Shown here: in pieces, positions 30,011 to 38,607 of the stretch | Layout of the letters: each line of letters begins with the position of its first letter | Numbering within the stretch: position 1 is the stretch's first letter | Source: Paracoccus hibiscisoli | Lineage (GTDB): Bacteria > Pseudomonadota > Alphaproteobacteria > Rhodobacterales > Rhodobacteraceae | DNA length: 64,000 nt | Assembly (NCBI RefSeq): GCF_005048265.1 | Contig: NZ_SUNH01000009.1 | Coordinates: 62,001 to 126,000 of the forward strand | Reading direction: 5' to 3' | Translations under genes and position numbers: made by a program | The notes under the pieces: model-generated | Database searches by the model: none | What the model was told of the DNA's origin: nothing | The model's input: the letters and a program-made list of their open reading frames with translations, nothing else

Positions 30011-31393
30011 TCACGCCTTGAGCAGGGCCGCCAATTCGGCCTGCTTTTGTGCCACCAACGCCGCGTCGCCGTCGGATTCGACGTTCAGGCGCACCACCGG
30101 CTCGGTGTTCGACTTGCGCAGGTTGAACCGCCACGTGCCGAAATTCAGCGACACCCCGTCCAGATCGTCGCGGCTGTCGGCCTGCGGCTCATAGGTCGCG
30201 ATCAGGCGCGCGATGGCCGCGTCGGGGTCGGCGATGGTATAGTTCGTCTCACCAGAGGACGGATACAGCCGCATCCGCTCCTCCAGCATTTCCGCCAGCG
30301 TCATGCCCTTGCGCGACAGCAGCTCGATCATCAGCAGCCACGGGATCATGCCGCTGTCGCAGTAATAGAAGTCGCGGAAATAGTGATGCGCCGACATCTC
30401 TCCGCCATAGATCGCGCTGACATCGCGCATCTTGCGCTTGATGAAGGCGTGGCCGGTCTTCGACACCACGGCCTCTCCGCCGGCCTCCTGGATCATGGCG
30501 CGGGTGTTCATGATGACGCGAGGGTCATGCACGATCTTCTCTCCGGGCGACTTTTCCAGGAACGCCGCGCCCAGCAGGCCGACGATATATTCGCCGGGGA
30601 TGAAACGCCCGTTCTCGTCAAAGAAGAAGCAGCGGTCGAAATCGCCGTCCCAGGCCACGCCCAGATCGGCCTTCTCCTCGATCATGCGGGCGACGGTGGG
30701 GGGCTGGTTTTCGTCCAGCAGGGGGTTGGGGATGCCGTTCGGGAAGCTGCTGTCCACGTCGTGATGCATGCGCACGAAGGTCAGCGGCGCGCCGCGACGC
30801 TTAAGCTCCTCGTCGATGGCGTCAAAGGTCGGGCCGGCGGTGCCGTTGCCGGCATTCACAACGATCTTCATCGGGCGCAGGGCGGCCACGTCGACGAAAT
30901 CGGCCATGCGGGACGCGTATTCCGCGCGGGCATGGCTGAAATCGGTGACTTTGCCCTTGGTCGCCGGGGCGAAATCGCCGCTGGTCGCCAAATCGACAAT
31001 GGGCGGCAGCTCGGTCGCTGGGTCCAGGGGGGCCGAGCCGTGGCCCACGATCTTCATGCCGTTGTAGTTGATCGGGTTGTGCGATGCCGTGACCTCGATC
31101 CCGCCATCGGTGCCTTGGTTGCCGGTGTGGAAATAGACCTCCTCGGTGCCGGCCAGGCCCAGGTCCAGTACGTCGGCGCCGCCATCGGTCAGCCCCTCGA
31201 TCAGGGCGGCGGCTAGCTCCGGGCTGCTGGCGCGGCTGTCGCGGCCCACGACCACGCGTTTCGCGCCGCGCGCCTGCGCAAAGGCGCGGCCGATGCGATA
31301 GGCCACGTCCGCGTCCAGGTTCTTGCCCAGCTCTCCACGCACGTCATAGGCTTTGAAGCAGGTGATCTCGCGCCTGCCAAGGGGGGTGTTCAT
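30011..31393 (-). CDS. manB: Phosphomannomutase/phosphoglucomutase
   Basis: 460 residues, alpha-phosphohexomutase family. It starts ITCFKAYDVRGELG like ManB/CpsG, with the phosphoserine loop TASHNP (Ser near 104), the metal loop DGDFDRCFFFD, the sugar loop GGEMSAHHYF and the C-terminal phosphate loop with RKSNTEPVVRLNVE. It interconverts hexose-6-P and hexose-1-P, feeding GDP-mannose or UDP-glucose. Facing the glycan operon, it likely supports it. ManB-type start favours mannose, but dual specificity is common. Confidence 0.93.
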   Translation of the reverse strand: MNTPLGRREITCFKAYDVRGELGKNLDADVAYRIGRAFAQARGAKRVVVGRDSRASSPELAAALIEGLTDGGADVLDLGLAGTEEVYFHTGNQGTDGGIEVTASHNPINYNGMKIVGHGSAPLDPATELPPIVDLATSGDFAPATKGKVTDFSHARAEYASRMADFVDVAALRPMKIVVNAGNGTAGPTFDAIDEELKRRGAPLTFVRMHHDVDSSFPNGIPNPLLDENQPPTVARMIEEKADLGVAWDGDFDRCFFFDENGRFIPGEYIVGLLGAAFLEKSPGEKIVHDPRVIMNTRAMIQEAGGEAVVSKTGHAFIKRKMRDVSAIYGGEMSAHHYFRDFYYCDSGMIPWLLMIELLSRKGMTLAEMLEERMRLYPSSGETNYTIADPDAAIARLIATYEPQADSRDDLDGVSLNFGTWRFNLRKSNTEPVVRLNVESDGDAALVAQKQAELAALLKA

Positions 31394-31531
31394 GTCGTCC
31401 TCCGGTTCCGGTTTGCATCAGCGCTAACAGGTTCGGGGCGATTTTCAAGGTTCGGGCGGCATGGCACCTTGGGACGAGGTGACGGCACGCCCCCGCCGCG
31501 CTAGATTCCGCCCACCAGCAAGGAGAGACCG

Positions 31532-31933
31532 ATGGATGCCAAGGCCCTGATCGCCGCCTATTACGACGCCTTCAACGCGGGGCGCACCGACGACATGCTG
31601 GCGCTGCTGCATGATGACGTCGAACACCACGTGAACGAAGGCAAGATCCGCACGGGCCGCGCGCTCTTTGCCGAATTCAACGCCCACATGACCGAAAGCT
31701 ATCGCGAGAACCTGACCGACATGGTCATCATGGCCAATGAGGCGGGCGACCGTGCGGCGGCGGAATTCGTGGTGAACGGTACCTATCTTAAGACCGATCC
31801 CGGCCTGCCCGAGGCCAATGGCCAGACCTATCGCCTGCCCGCGGGCGCATTCTTCACCATCCGCGACGGGCGCATCGCGCGGGTCACGACCTATTACAAC
31901 CTAGCCGACTGGATGGCGCAGGTCGGCGCATGA
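31532..31933 (+). CDS. SnoaL/NTF2-like fold protein
   Basis: 133 residues of the small alpha+beta barrel of the ketosteroid isomerase/SnoaL superfamily: YYDAFNAGRTDDMLALLHDDVEHHVNEG at the start, GAFFTIRDGRIARVTTYYNLADW at the end. The catalytic role is unknown; members include isomerases and binding proteins. AAGGAGAGA precedes the ATG. Its stop overlaps the GNAT gene (ATGA), so both work together with the nitrilase-like gene that follows. Confidence 0.8.
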   Translation: MDAKALIAAYYDAFNAGRTDDMLALLHDDVEHHVNEGKIRTGRALFAEFNAHMTESYRENLTDMVIMANEAGDRAAAEFVVNGTYLKTDPGLPEANGQTYRLPAGAFFTIRDGRIARVTTYYNLADWMAQVGA

Positions 31934-32514
31934 GCGCCACGGTCCGCGTCCTGACCGGCGATGCGCTGGCCGATGCGCTGCCCGATGTGGCGCGGCTGCG
32001 CATCGACGTGTTCCGCGACTGGCCGTATCTGTATGACGGCGATGCCGATTACGAACGCGATTACCTGCGCGCCTATCAGTCGCCCGGCGCCGTGGTCGTG
32101 GCCGCGATGGATGGCGACCGGATCGTGGGGGCCGCGACTGGCGCGCCCATGTCTGATCATGCCGCCGATTTCGGCGCGGCCTTTGCCGGCCGCCCCGAGC
32201 CCCTGTCCGACATCTTCTACTGCGCCGAATCGGTGCTGCTGCGGGCCTATCGCGGCCACGGGCTGGGGCACGCCTTTTTCGATGCGCGCGAGGATCACGC
32301 CCGTGCCCTGGGGGCGCGCTGGTCGGCCTTTTGCAGCGTGATCCGGCCCGTCGATCATCCGATGCGGCCCGCCGACTATCATCCGTTGGACGGGTTCTGG
32401 CACAAGCGGGGCTATGCGCCTCTGCCCGGCGTGACCGCGCAATTCGCGTGGAAGGATCTGGGCGAACCCACTGAGACCGACAAGACCCTGCAATTCTGGA
32501 TGAAACCGCTGTGA
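31930..32514 (+). CDS. GNAT-family acetyltransferase
   Basis: 194 residues. The GNAT acetyl-CoA binding motif is visible as AESVLLRAYRGHGLGHAFFDAREDHAR (motif A with R/Q-G-x-G-x-G/A as RGHGLGH) in the middle. The C-terminal part (YHPLDGFWHKRGYAPLPG) fits motif B. Substrate unknown. Overlaps both neighbours by four bases, in a three-gene unit with a SnoaL-like protein and a carbon-nitrogen hydrolase. Confidence 0.83.
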   Translation: MSATVRVLTGDALADALPDVARLRIDVFRDWPYLYDGDADYERDYLRAYQSPGAVVVAAMDGDRIVGAATGAPMSDHAADFGAAFAGRPEPLSDIFYCAESVLLRAYRGHGLGHAFFDAREDHARALGARWSAFCSVIRPVDHPMRPADYHPLDGFWHKRGYAPLPGVTAQFAWKDLGEPTETDKTLQFWMKPL

Positions 32515-33365
32515 AGATCGCCGCCGCCGCCTATCCGATCGACTGGTTCGACAGCTTCGACACCTATACCGACAAGCTGACCCGATGGGTCGCCGAGGCG
32601 CAGGCCGATCTGCTGGTCTTTCCCGAATACGGCGCGATGGAGCTGGCCTCGCTGGGCGGCGCGGCGGTGGCCGGCGATCTGGAGGCCAGCCTGCACGAGG
32701 TCGCCCGCCACTGGCCGGCCGTCCAGGCGCTGCATGCCGATCTGGCCACGCGGCACGGCTGTCACATCCTGGGCGCGTCGGGGCCGGTCTTTGACGGCGC
32801 GCGGCCCGTCAACCGCGCGGTGCTGTATGGCCCCGATGGGGTGATCGGCCATCAGGACAAGCAGATCATGACCCGGTTCGAGCGCGAGGACTGGGACGTG
32901 ACCGGCGCGCCCGGCCTGCGCGTCTTCGACACCGCTTTTGGTCGGATCGGCGTGCTGATCTGTTATGACAGCGAATTCCCCCTGCTGGGGCGCATCCTGG
33001 CCGAGGCCGGGGCCGAGATCCTGCTGGTGCCCAGCTGCACCGACACGGTCGCCGGATTCACCCGCGTGCGCATCGGCGCCATGGCCCGCGCACTGGAGAG
33101 CCAATGCGTCGTCGTGCAGGCGCCCACCGTCGGCCCCTGCGACTGGATGCCCGCGCTGGACGAGAACCGGGGCCGCGCCGCGATCTATGGCCCGCCCGAC
33201 GGGTTCTGGCCCGAAACCGGGATCATCGCCGAAGGGTCGATGGATGCGCCGGGCTGGGTGCGGGCGCAGATCGACCTGTCTCGGGTGCGGACCAGCCGGG
33301 CCGAGGGTGCCGTTCTGCCCTTTGCGCATTGGCCCGAACAGGATCGCAGCCGCCTGATCCGGTGA
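32511..33365 (+). CDS. Carbon-nitrogen hydrolase (nitrilase superfamily)
   Basis: 284 residues with the Glu-Lys-Cys triad: E in LLVFPEYGAMEL (about 43), K in HQDKQIMTRFEREDW (about 121), and C in GVLICYDSEFPLLGR (about 153). The ends are normal, so it should be an active amidase or related enzyme. GTG start overlapping the GNAT stop (GTGA). In some bacteria a GNAT domain is fused to a nitrilase domain, so the adjacency may be functional. Substrate unknown. Confidence 0.87.
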   Translation: MKIAAAAYPIDWFDSFDTYTDKLTRWVAEAQADLLVFPEYGAMELASLGGAAVAGDLEASLHEVARHWPAVQALHADLATRHGCHILGASGPVFDGARPVNRAVLYGPDGVIGHQDKQIMTRFEREDWDVTGAPGLRVFDTAFGRIGVLICYDSEFPLLGRILAEAGAEILLVPSCTDTVAGFTRVRIGAMARALESQCVVVQAPTVGPCDWMPALDENRGRAAIYGPPDGFWPETGIIAEGSMDAPGWVRAQIDLSRVRTSRAEGAVLPFAHWPEQDRSRLIR

Positions 33366-33437
33366 TCCTGTCGGGATTTACCGCGAATTAACCGCTTTGC
33401 GCTTTAACTGGCTGCGGAACCCGCCATATCTTGGGGC

Positions 33438-33860
33438 ATGCTGCATGTCACCGACACCATAGCCATCCAGGAATGGGAGCTTTCCGAACATTTCACCCGG
33501 TCTCAGGGACCGGGGGGTCAGAACGTGAACAAGGTGGAGACGGCGGTGGAATTGCGGTTCGAAGCGGCACGATCCCCCGCCCTCAGCGACGCGGTCAAGC
33601 GTCGCCTGCAACGGCTGGCCGGGCGGCGCTGGACGCAGGATGGTGCGATCCTGATCCTGTCGCAGGAAACCCGCAGCCAGGCGCGCAACCGCGAACTGGC
33701 CCGCGACCGCCTGGCCGAGCTGATCCGCCAGGCCCTTGCCGCGCCCAAAAGGCGCATCGCCACCCGCCCAACGCTGGGCAGCCAGCGCCGCCGCCTCAAG
33801 GCCAAGACCGTCCGTGGCGAGGTGAAATCGCTGCGCGGCCGGGTGGAGGGTGACGAATGA
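33438..33860 (+). CDS. arfB: Alternative ribosome-rescue peptidyl-tRNA hydrolase ArfB
   Basis: 140 residues with the release-factor-like GGQ motif in FTRSQGPGGQNVNKVETAVELR near the start, followed by a basic, ribosome-binding C-terminal tail (RRRLKAKTVRGEVKSLRGR). Lacks the codon-recognition domains of RF1/RF2, as in ArfB/ICT1. It releases peptides from stalled ribosomes. The stop overlaps the next gene (ATGA). Confidence 0.93.
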   Translation: MLHVTDTIAIQEWELSEHFTRSQGPGGQNVNKVETAVELRFEAARSPALSDAVKRRLQRLAGRRWTQDGAILILSQETRSQARNRELARDRLAELIRQALAAPKRRIATRPTLGSQRRRLKAKTVRGEVKSLRGRVEGDE

Positions 33861-34330
33861 TCATGTGGCGCCGTGCGCTGGACATGCTGCTGGGCCGGCG
33901 GCCGGTGATGATGCAGGTGGGCGCGGTCTGTCACGACGCGGCCACGGGGCAGGTGCTGTTGATCACCAGCCGCGATACCGGGCGCTGGGTGATCCCCAAG
34001 GGCTGGCCGATGGAGGGGCGGACCCTGTATGGCGCCGCCGCCCAGGAGGCCTGGGAGGAGGCCGGCGTCCGCGGCCGCATCCACCCCGCCGAGCTGGGCC
34101 GGTTCCTGTATGAGAAACGTCAGGATCAGGGCTATGCCGTCCCGGTCGAGATGCGGGTCTTTCTGCTGTCGGTGGACCGGCTGGACGACGAGTTTCCCGA
34201 AAGCCGCCAGCGGCAGCGACGCTGGTTCACGCCCGCCGACGCCGCCCGCCGCGTGGTCGAGCCGGGGTTGAAGCGCATCCTTTTGTCGCTGCAGACCGCC
34301 GACAGCGCGCAGGCCGCACCCCCGCCATGA
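33857..34330 (+). CDS. NUDIX hydrolase
   Basis: 157 residues. The Nudix box is seen as PKGWPMEGRTLYGAAAQEAWEEAGV, near 45-70, resembling diphosphoinositol polyphosphate-type Nudix proteins. The conserved Arg of the REuxEE part is Gln here (QEAWEE), while the metal-binding glutamates are kept. Substrate unknown. Overlaps both arfB and the phosphate transporter gene. Confidence 0.88.
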   Translation: MIMWRRALDMLLGRRPVMMQVGAVCHDAATGQVLLITSRDTGRWVIPKGWPMEGRTLYGAAAQEAWEEAGVRGRIHPAELGRFLYEKRQDQGYAVPVEMRVFLLSVDRLDDEFPESRQRQRRWFTPADAARRVVEPGLKRILLSLQTADSAQAAPPP

Positions 34331-35763
34331 CCCACAGCCCCGGATACCGTGTCCTGGACAAGGATCTGGGTCGCATCGGGCATGCCGAGGTGGCGCAGAT
34401 GCACGCCTTTCGTCCGGTCTGGCGGCTGGGGCTGCTGGTGCTGGCGCTGGTGGGGGGGCTGCTGGTGGCGATGGCCGTGTCGGGCGCCGCGCCGGGGGTG
34501 CTGGCGATCGGGGCGGGGCTGGTGGTGGCGGCTTGGCTGGGCATGGCGATCGGGGCGAACGACGTCGCGAACTCTCTGGGGCCGGCGGTCGGGGCGGGGG
34601 CGATCGGCCTCTTGCCCGGGCTGGCGCTGGTCGCGCTGGCGGGGGTGGCGGGGGCGGTGCTGGCGGGCGGGGCCGTGTCGGCCCGGCTGGCCGCCGGTAT
34701 CGTGCAGCTGGCCCCGGTGGCCGGTGATCCACGTGCGCCTTTGGTGATGGTCGCGGCCCTTGTCGCGGCGGCCATCTGGATCACGATGGCCACGGGCATC
34801 GGCCTGCCGGTCAGCACTTCGCATTCCATCGTCGGCGGCATCGCCGGGGCGGGGGCGGTGGCCTTTGGGCTGTCTGCGGTCGCCTGGGGGACGCTGGCGA
34901 TGATCGCCTCGGTCTGGGTGGCGACGCCGGTGGTGTCGGGGGGGCTGGCGGGGGCGCTGCTGATCCTGCTGCGCATCAAGGTGGTCAAGGCGCCGGACCG
35001 CGCCGCCGCCGCCCTGCGCTGGCTGCCGCCGCTGGTGGGGCTGATGGTGGGGTTGTTTTCGGCCTATGTGCTGCTGCTGGTAAACCGGCAGCTGGGGCTG
35101 TCGGTGATCGTCGGGGCGGCGGTTCTGCCCGCCCTGGCCGGGCATCTGCTGACCCGCCGCGCCGTCCGCCGGGAACTGGCCGCCCATCCGCGCAAGCCGG
35201 GGATCAAGCCGCTGCTGCGCCCCGCGCTGCTGATGGCGGTGGTGATCCTGGGATTCGCCCATGGCGCCAATGACGTGGGCAACATCGCCGGACCGCTGTC
35301 AGTGATCCTGAGCGGGCAGGGACTGAGCGCGCAGATCGGCTTGGTGCCGGTGCTGGTGCTGGTCTGCGGCGGGCTGGCCATCGCCACGGGCACGCTGCTG
35401 TTCGGGCGCCGCCTGGTGCACATGGTCGGCAGCGGCATCACGCGGCTGAACGCGGGGCGCGCCTTTTGCGTGTCGCTGGCGACGGCGGTGACGGTGCTGG
35501 CGGCGTCAGGGATGGGGCTGCCGGTCTCGACCACGCATGTGGCGGTGGGCGGGGTCTTTGGCGTGGGCTTTGCGCGCGAATGGCTGGACCGCCGTCCCGG
35601 CAGCCGGGCCGAGGCCCTGCCCGCGGACGAAACGCGCCGCCGCATCCTGGTGCGGCGCAGCCACGTCGTGACCATCACCGCCGCCTGGCTGGTGACGTTG
35701 CCCGTGACCGGCGCCTTGGGCGCGCTGGCCTGCATGCTGGTCTTGCGGGTGGCGGGTCGCTAG
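34327..35763 (+). CDS. pit: PiT-family inorganic phosphate transporter
   Basis: 478 residues, about ten to twelve membrane helices and the inverted repeat signature of the family: GANDVANSLGPAVGAGAI in the N-terminal half and GANDVGNIAGPLSVIL in the C-terminal half, plus LPVSTSHSIVGG and LPVSTTHVAVGG. Low-affinity phosphate (metal-phosphate) symport. Its start overlaps the NUDIX stop. A decayed transposase begins within about 20 bases of its stop. Confidence 0.94.
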   Translation: MTHSPGYRVLDKDLGRIGHAEVAQMHAFRPVWRLGLLVLALVGGLLVAMAVSGAAPGVLAIGAGLVVAAWLGMAIGANDVANSLGPAVGAGAIGLLPGLALVALAGVAGAVLAGGAVSARLAAGIVQLAPVAGDPRAPLVMVAALVAAAIWITMATGIGLPVSTSHSIVGGIAGAGAVAFGLSAVAWGTLAMIASVWVATPVVSGGLAGALLILLRIKVVKAPDRAAAALRWLPPLVGLMVGLFSAYVLLLVNRQLGLSVIVGAAVLPALAGHLLTRRAVRRELAAHPRKPGIKPLLRPALLMAVVILGFAHGANDVGNIAGPLSVILSGQGLSAQIGLVPVLVLVCGGLAIATGTLLFGRRLVHMVGSGITRLNAGRAFCVSLATAVTVLAASGMGLPVSTTHVAVGGVFGVGFAREWLDRRPGSRAEALPADETRRRILVRRSHVVTITAAWLVTLPVTGALGALACMLVLRVAGR

Positions 35764-35769
35764 CACCGG

Positions 35770-36330
35770 GGCTTGGTCAACGCCAAGGGTTGCTGCCGCC
35801 GCTGATGCGAGGGTGAAGGACAGGCCTCCGCGCCTCTGCCGTAGCGGCTGGGATAGGTCGGCTTGCATCCAGCCTGCCGAACATGATCTCGATCCTGTAC
35901 CGGCATCAGTGGTATCTCACGGGATGTTTGTTGGACTGACGATCAAAGGTGCTGGCCATTACCCTCCCTCTTCCCACGCGCCTCGCAGCCAGTCAGCGTT
36001 CTATCCACAATCGGCCACAGGTCATTCGGACTTGGGCAGACTGTTCAAGAGTGCCGTCACGCCAACGGAGCGGCTCACCTGCCCGCCGGTTATGTGGCAT
36101 CGGTCGGTCGACCTTTCGCATCGGTCACGGTGTGCGATTTGGTGCTCACGAAGCCCTTTTTTGGCGTGCAGGCTGCGAGCCGTGCGGTAGGCCTTCACAT
36201 AGGTCGCGTCGATCATCACCGTTTTCCGATCTGTGCCCTTGGCAGGGAAACCCATCACGATCCGGGCGAAGACTCCGTTATCGCTCCAGCGCGACGAGCG
36301 TTGTTTGCGGGCGCTGCTTCATGGCCCCGC
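35770..36330 (-). pseudogene. Decayed IS5-family transposase
   Basis: Minus-strand translation in all three frames gives an ordered set of IS5-family transposase pieces: RWSDNGVFARIVMG (about 36290-36250), TVMIDATYVKAYRTARSLHAKKG (about 36225-36157), then in another frame HTVTDAKGRPTDAT and a stop, then TGGQVSRSVGVTALLNSLP, then VADCG-stop-NADWLRGAWEE (about 36020-35968), KHPVRYH-stop, RIEIMFGRL (about 35901-35875) and a last fragment LSFTLASAAAATLGVD (about 35823-35776). At least three frameshifts and several stops, so it is dead. No terminal inverted repeats were found. Confidence 0.85.
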
Positions 36331-36530
36331 GGTGCGTTGCATCACCCCAATCCGTTGCTTTTGATGAAATCAACATGGTTCATGAGCCGAAGATAATCGA
36401 CACATGACATTCGGCGCTGTCGTATCCAGATGATCTCCCGTCGCCTGAACGCCCGGCGGTGCGGTGCCACCCGCTGCGGCGGAACGCACCGGCCGCCTAA
36501 GTCACGCGGTGGTCGGGGATGGGTGATCCC
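36331..36530. other. Intergenic space downstream of pncB
   Basis: About 200 bases between the transposase remnant and the pncB stop. It contains no convincing gene; the first part is A/T-richer than the surroundings and may be the lost 5' end of the insertion sequence. Confidence 0.4.
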
Positions 36531-37823
36531 TCAGACCGTCACCGCCAAGACCTGCTGGGTTCCCACGCCGAAGATGCGCTTGTAGCGGTCGATCTCGGCT
36601 GCGGGGCCGGTCGCCTTGGAGGGGTTGTCGGACAGCTTGACCGTCGGGCGCCCATCGGCGGCCACCGCCTTGCAGACCAGGCTGAAGGGCGCCAGCCCAT
36701 CGCCCGGCACCAGCCCGCGGAAATCGTTGGTCAACAGCGTGCCCCAGCCAAAGCTGACCTTGACCCGGCCATGGAACTGCCGGTGCAGGGCCAGGATCTT
36801 GTCCGCGTCCAGTCCGTCGGAAAAGATGATCAGCTTGCCCCGCGGGTCCTCGCCGCGCGACTGCCACCAGCGGATCGCGGTCTCGGCCCCCGTGGCCGGG
36901 TCGCCGCTGTCGATGCGGATGCCGGTCCAGCCCGCCAGCCAGTCGGGCGCGCCCGACAGAAAGCCTTCGGTGCCGTAGGTGTCGGGCAGGATGATGCGCA
37001 GGTTGCCGTCATGCTCCTCGTGCCAGTCGGCCAGCACGTCATAGGGGGCCTGGCGCAGGGCGGCGTCACCCTCCGCCAGGGCCGCGCGGACCATGGGCAG
37101 CTCGTGAGCGTTGGTGCCGATCGCCTCGATGTCGCGGCGCTGCGCGATCAGGCAGTTCGAGGTGCCGGTGAAGCGGTCGCCCAAGCCCTCGATCATGGCC
37201 TGCACGGCCCAGTCCTGCCACAGGAAGCTGTGGCGCCGGCGCGTGCCGAAATCGGCGATGCGCAGGTCGGGCAGGGCGCGCATGGCCTGGATCTTTTCCC
37301 ACAGCCGCGTCATGGCGCGCGCGTACAGCACCTGCAGCTCGAACCGGCCCATATCCTTGAGGACCGCGCGGGACCGCAGCTCCATCAGGATCGACAGGGC
37401 GGGAATCTCCCACAGCATGACCTGGGGCCAAGGCCCCTCAAAGGTCAGCTCGTACTGGCCATCGCGCTTGTCCAGGTGATAGGCGGGCAGGCGCAGCCCC
37501 TCCAGGAACTCCATGAAATCGGGGCGGAACATCTGCCGCTTGCCATAGAAGGTGTTGCCGCGCAGCCAGGTGCTTTCTCCGCGGGTCAGGGACAGCGACC
37601 GGACGTGGTCTAGCTGTTCACGCAGCTCTCCCTCGTCGACCAAGTCGGCCAGGCGGACATCCTTGCTGCGGTTGATCAGGCTGAAGGTGACGGTGGTGTC
37701 CGGGCTGTTGCGGAACACCGACTGGCACATCAGCAGCTTGTAAAAATCGGTGTCGATCAGCGACCGGACGATCGGGTCGATCTTCCATTTGTGATTGTAG
37801 ACGCGCGTGGCGATGTCGGCCAT
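36531..37823 (-). CDS. pncB: Nicotinate phosphoribosyltransferase
   Basis: 430 residues. Family features: [17 protein letters not shown] near the start, [26 protein letters not shown] and [31 protein letters not shown] near the end. Makes nicotinate mononucleotide from nicotinate and PRPP. It follows pncA by 59 bases on the same strand: a two-step salvage unit from nicotinamide to NAD precursor. Confidence 0.95.
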   Translation of the reverse strand: MADIATRVYNHKWKIDPIVRSLIDTDFYKLLMCQSVFRNSPDTTVTFSLINRSKDVRLADLVDEGELREQLDHVRSLSLTRGESTWLRGNTFYGKRQMFRPDFMEFLEGLRLPAYHLDKRDGQYELTFEGPWPQVMLWEIPALSILMELRSRAVLKDMGRFELQVLYARAMTRLWEKIQAMRALPDLRIADFGTRRRHSFLWQDWAVQAMIEGLGDRFTGTSNCLIAQRRDIEAIGTNAHELPMVRAALAEGDAALRQAPYDVLADWHEEHDGNLRIILPDTYGTEGFLSGAPDWLAGWTGIRIDSGDPATGAETAIRWWQSRGEDPRGKLIIFSDGLDADKILALHRQFHGRVKVSFGWGTLLTNDFRGLVPGDGLAPFSLVCKAVAADGRPTVKLSDNPSKATGPAAEIDRYKRIFGVGTQQVLAVTV

Positions 37824-37882
37824 GACCGCTGATCCTTGACTATTTCGCCCTTCGTGCCCGGAACCTGCCGGGGGCGCAACCC

Positions 37883-38479
37883 TCAGGCCATGGTGACGCC
37901 CGCGCGGGTCATCGCATCGCGCGCGGCAGCCAGGCTGCCGTCCAGGTCGATGGCGCGGCAGGCCGCCTCGGCCACGCGGGCGCGGAACCCCAGACGGGCG
38001 GCGTCCATCGCGCTCCAGGCGACGCAGAAATCCAGGGCCAGACCGACAAAGGTCAGGTCGGTGATGCCCCGGTCGCGCAGGGCGCCCGCAAGGCCCGTTG
38101 CGGTGGTGCGGTCATTCTCGAAGAAGGCGGAATAGCTGTCGATGCCGGCCCGGAACCCCTTGCGCAGGATCAGATCGGCCCGGTCGACGTCCAGATCGGG
38201 GTGGAACTGCGCGCCCGGCGTGCCGATGACGCAATGCGCGGGCCACAGCACCTGCGGGCCATAGGGCATCTGCGTGACCGAAAAGGGCGCAGCGCCCGCA
38301 TGGTTGTCGGCAAAGCTGGCATGATCGGCGGGGTGCCAGTCCTGCGTCAGGATCACCGCGCCTGCGTCCGGCATCATCGCGTTGATGGCGGCCACGATCT
38401 GATCGCCCCCCGCCACGGCCAGCCGCCCACCGGGGCAGAAATCGACCTGCATGTCGATGACGATCAGAGCGTGGGACAT
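37883..38479 (-). CDS. pncA: Nicotinamidase
   Basis: 198 residues of the isochorismatase-like hydrolase fold. The catalytic Asp is in [12 protein letters not shown] (D9), metal ligands in [10 protein letters not shown], Lys in LILRKGF and the nucleophile Cys in [16 protein letters not shown]. Converts nicotinamide to nicotinate for PncB downstream. ATG at 38479. Confidence 0.95.
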   Translation of the reverse strand: MSHALIVIDMQVDFCPGGRLAVAGGDQIVAAINAMMPDAGAVILTQDWHPADHASFADNHAGAAPFSVTQMPYGPQVLWPAHCVIGTPGAQFHPDLDVDRADLILRKGFRAGIDSYSAFFENDRTTATGLAGALRDRGITDLTFVGLALDFCVAWSAMDAARLGFRARVAEAACRAIDLDGSLAAARDAMTRAGVTMA

Positions 38480-38607
38480 GGCGTGGCCTTCCGGTTGGGA
38501 ATGTCTCCTTAAACCTGCCTGCCCGGGCGGGCGTCAAGGCTGGCCGCAGGTCAGGTTTTGCCCTATGCCCCCGATGCGATTACACTGAGCAAGAATGGGA
38601 GGTCACG

